Shown here in pieces: positions 61,080 to 64,000 of a stretch of 64,000 nucleotides of DNA (position 1 is the first letter of the stretch; every line of letters starts with the position of its first letter). The notes below the pieces were generated by a model. It was not told the DNA's origin. It was given only the letters and a program-made list of their open reading frames with translations, and made no database searches. The translations under genes were made by a program, and so were the position numbers. Source of the stretch: Areca catechu (Eukaryota; Streptophyta; Magnoliopsida; Arecales; Arecaceae); the NCBI GenBank assembly GCA_021397845.1, contig CM038049.1, positions 111,444,877 to 111,508,876 on the forward strand. The letters are read 5' to 3'.

Positions 61080-63123
61080 GTCTCATAGCCACTTGTGTAG
61101 AGACACTAATACAAGGATAAGGGTGCTCTTAGGATATGAGTTCACTAAACTGATCCACACCAAGAATATCTTATGAAAGTCTTACTACTTGTGAAGAGAT
61201 AGTTATCATAGTGGAAGTTGTGCAACTGATCTTTAGACCTGAGATCACCATGGTTCCTTATGCACACTAAGCCATATTTTGGTTATACTCATTCATGACA
61301 TTGAGTCATGTACATGGTGTTCTCGGATATGGTGGAAGGTGTATGAAGGATGTGAGTGGATCAACAAGGAATCGATCATTCTTAGAAAGAGAAAATGTTA
61401 TCCTAAGTAATCTCTATGATTGATGACTCGGGGAGTCTTTGATTAAAGCAAGATGAGATTAGAAGTGTTTTCTAATCAGTCATCAGAAGAGTCTTCATTA
61501 TCGATGTGAGATTCAAAATGACTAAGTGCTAGGGTTTGACAATTATCCATACCCATCACTTATTCGGGATAAAGGGAGATCGAAAGATTGAGTTGCACGA
61601 TAACTTTCCACTAAAGGATATTTTGGGACTTTTCACCAAATTCCTCATGTTCTGGGTAGGCATGACATGCTGCTAGATATCAATCATGTCTTGTAGGTTT
61701 TCATGAATCAAATAGGATGAATTCATGAGTCAATTTGGAAATTGGTTCGAATTGGCAACTAGGGTAAGCCTTATTTGACCTAATTTGGTCAATCAATTTC
61801 GGTTGGATCGAAATAGCTTGGACCTAGACCTATTGTTGGCTAGATGTGGAATTTAAAGGGTCACACACAAAAGAGAATTGGCCTAAGAAGTCAATTGGTA
61901 TTTTATTAGGGTCATGGGATCCTAATTGGTTAGCTAGATTACATACTAGCATGTGTAGGCTAACCTAACTCCTAATCCAATTGAATTTTAAGAGAATCCT
62001 ATTTTAGGTTGAGTGCAAAGTGGGGCAGCAATTATCTAGTTTTATCCAGATTTATTCTGCCTTTATCTTGTTTATTTGAAGAGTCCTAAGTTGGAGGGAC
62101 TCTTGGTGCCAAATGACTTATGCGTGAGATTAATTGGCATGCAGAAGGACTCTAGACCTAGAGTCCTTCTACTTATGGGAATTGGCTTCCATGTGAAACA
62201 AGGCATCCCTAGCCTTATCCCATGTCTAATTGTATTGGCTTATTACCGGTGGAAAGAAGGATTGGGCAGTGAGGAGAATTGGCATGCATAAGTGAAGGGT
62301 TGCATCCCTTCATTGTTGCCACAATAATTCAAAGCAAGAGTCCTTCATGAAGGGACTTGATCTCTTGGATAAGCTGCTTGGTTTCTCACATCATCAAGAG
62401 TCTTGTCTACTAGTTACATGCCACATGGCATGAGGACAAAAGGCTAGAATTATCTAGAGGACTCGTATAAAGTTTTTGGCACATGAAGGGTCTTGACTTT
62501 TCAACATAAGACTCCTTCTTCATGAAGGATCTTATATGATCTGTTATTTAACAGATCAAAGGATGATGAAAAGCCATATTTGGCACCCTCTCATCTCCTA
62601 TTTAAAGTCCTTGGTGTTTATGCCGAAGGCATCATAATTATCTTTCTTTCTTACACTCTGCCAACTTATCCTCCTTGTCTCTTCCTTCCCTTGTTAGGAC
62701 ATAGGTCTTTCCTTAAGACAAGTCTGCCATTCTAAACAAGGGTTTAGGAAGAGAATCAGGAAGTAATAAATAGAGTAAAGAAAGGTTTAGGAGAGGGCTC
62801 AGAGTGTTCTACTAGAGAGCAAGGGTCTGAGCAAGGAAGGAGAGGAAGAAAGGCTATTAGAAGAGTCCCAGTGGATTAAGCAACCTACTAAGGAGTGGTT
62901 CGTAGGTTAAATTCCTGTGTGGATCACCTCTAGAGGGCATGCACTTGTGTGCCTAGTGGAAAGGAGGAATTAGCATTCCAGGTATTTTTCCAAACCTTGT
63001 TTGAGTGACTTGTTAATTGTAATGAATAAATGATCTTGGGCTTAGGGTTTCTAATTGTTGGAGTTTCAAAATTAATTTTTTTTTTTGAAATCCATTCTTC
63101 TGCTGTGCTACCAAAACCCAGCA
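61080..63123 (+). repeat. LTR of element O, right part
   Basis: The sequence resumes after C1 and its TSD and runs to GAAACCC-like/CCCAGCA just before a primer site. Together with 2032-2330 it makes an LTR of about 2.34 kb. No gene is seen; a TATTTAAAG box at 62599-62607 is a candidate promoter. A short frame at 62076-62291 is incidental. Confidence 0.6.
62599..62607 (+). promoter_or_regulatory. Candidate TATA box in the O LTR
   Basis: TATTTAAAG about 520 bp before the LTR end, in a plausible U3/R position. Sequence evidence only. Confidence 0.35.
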
Positions 63124-63124
63124 G

Positions 63125-63136
63125 TGATATCAGAGC
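63125..63136 (+). other. Primer binding site of element O (second copy)
   Basis: TGATATCAGAGC, one change from TGGTATCAGAGC, next to the LTR end at 63123. Confidence 0.65.
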
Positions 63137-64000
63137 CCCCTTATTTCATTCAATTATTGATCAATTGAATTATTGAATGCTTATGTGATAGTAAATATGA
63201 TCATATATGGTAATCATATTTTGATGCATGCCACTAATTAGGGGTCAATTAAATGTTGAATGATAATATGATCATACTATTGAAAGATTATAAGATGGTG
63301 AATATTATCATGTATGGTGCATGCCATTGAAAGTTTATATGATATTGAATATTATCATATATGGAGCATGCTATTGAATGATTATATGATAGTGTTAGTT
63401 TTACCGGAAGCACATATGAAAACATATATGCGATATGTTATATCCTAGTAACTACTTCGAATTGGGTTAGTCACCATGGTCGTCTGGTCATAGGAGCTAA
63501 GTAGGGTTTAAAGGCCCTCTCTTCCCAATCAATGGTATCTCTTATGGCATGTAGGGGTGCCGCTGTGACCATATCCCATGAACAAGTGAGGTGAATGGAT
63601 TATTATCATATTCATACTATGTTATGCATATTAGATTTAATATGCTTGTATGATGTATTGAATATCATGTTTACTTAGGATGTATTTTGAGACCACTAAA
63701 AGCCCTCATAATTAAAATATTTAGTCATAGTGTAAGTTAGTCAAGAGGTAAATTCATTTCGGGTTATATGATTAGCCAATTGGTGTCTACGCAAGTGGTT
63801 CTGGGAAGGTAAAGGGTATGAGGTTTTTAATTGGTTATGTTGTCTGACCTGACCAATTAATTTGGTATCTAAGGAAAGCAACGGGGGGACCCCCTCATCT
63901 CTTCCACTTACCTGGCAAATTTGGCTATATCTGGACTTTAAATTGAATATGCCAATTGAATTAACACAATATAGTTTACCCTCATGCTAGGTATAGTTCA
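63137..64000 (+). other. 5' leader of a second O internal region (partial)
   Basis: Similar to 136-790: matching blocks from 63420 (CGATATGTTATATCCTAGTA) to 63970. It includes the Y-shaped segment (63489-63546) and the GACCTGACCAATTAATTTGG module (about 63847-63866) with CCACTTACCTGGC. A short tandem of TGAATATTATCATATATGG-like units fills about 63190-63390. The window ends before gag. Confidence 0.65.
63489..63546 (+). other. Y-shaped RNA element in the O leader (copy 2)
   Basis: CATAGGAG (63489-63496) pairs with CTCTTATG (63539-63546) through one G-U wobble. Inner stem AGGGT/GCCCT with loop TTAAAG; then CCA...TGG. Confidence 0.63.

Noticed and set aside
62076..62291. Possible small host gene
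   Set aside because: A 71-codon frame inside the O LTR with no recognisable motif.
1..64000. Host genes, tRNA or rRNA genes
   Set aside because: Every stretch could be assigned to an LTR, leader, retroelement ORF or spacer; no cloverleaf or rRNA-like block was noticed, though a tRNAscan or Rfam search was not possible here.

Overview
This 64 kb window is plant DNA made, as far as I can read it, entirely of LTR retrotransposons. No host gene, tRNA, rRNA or CRISPR array is visible. The organism is best described as an angiosperm (seed plant) with a repeat-rich genome: the elements are a Sirevirus-like Ty1/copia, a Tork/TNT1-like copia, chromodomain-bearing Ty3/gypsy (chromoviruses) and a Tat-type gypsy with dual RNase H. 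All but the Tat element use the plant initiator-Met primer site TGGTATCAGAGC. I do not name a species.

The layout is a Russian doll, supported by LTR pairs and short target-site duplications (TSDs). Level 0: copia-type element O, seen as LTR end (1-122), leader plus gag (123-2031), LTR (2032-2330 and 61080-63123) and a second leader (63124-64000), i.e. a tandem LTR-internal-LTR-internal array. Level 1: element C1 (2331-61074, minus strand, Tork-like copia) sits inside that LTR. Level 2: Sirevirus-like S1 (5944-58895, plus) sits inside C1 at its gag-pre-integrase region. Level 3: three deleted chromoviruses interrupt S1, all on the minus strand: N1 (7450-12821) in the 5' LTR, N2 (13406-45438) in gag, N3 (52267-58057) in the 3' LTR. 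Level 4: N2 is interrupted by a nearly intact autonomous chromovirus G1 (16628-27119, plus; 1550-codon gag-pol) and by Tat element T1 (28485-43892, minus). Level 5: G1's right LTR carries an inverted solo LTR of the same family (25215-26837), and T1's antisense gene carries a collapsed G1-family element (33443-35091).

G1 is the only element here with one uninterrupted gag-pol. N1, N2 and N3 form a deletion series of related non-autonomous elements. They keep LTRs, leader, a gag-like N-terminus, a catalytically dead integrase scrap and a separate GPF/chromodomain reading frame, so they would depend on enzymes from relatives such as G1. T1 is broken by several frameshifts but keeps gag, protease, RT, RNase H, second RNase H, integrase, a 120-bp minisatellite and an antisense, intron-containing transposase-28-like gene; its LTRs hold a 185-bp higher-order tandem array.

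The most interesting signal is non-coding. The 5' leaders of O (copia-type gag) and of G1/N1 (gypsy) share a Y-shaped structured segment shortly after the primer site, with base pairs that change on both sides of the stem between copies. Further conserved hairpins occur in the gypsy leaders (9-bp stem, 9-nt loop), in a CCAAT/ATTGG module shared with O, and in the LTR U5 region. Together they look like a conserved cis-acting RNA system shared by unrelated retrotransposon superfamilies. Copia LTRs here also carry arrays of a decamer (GAGCCGACTC) that contains the plant DRE/CRT core.
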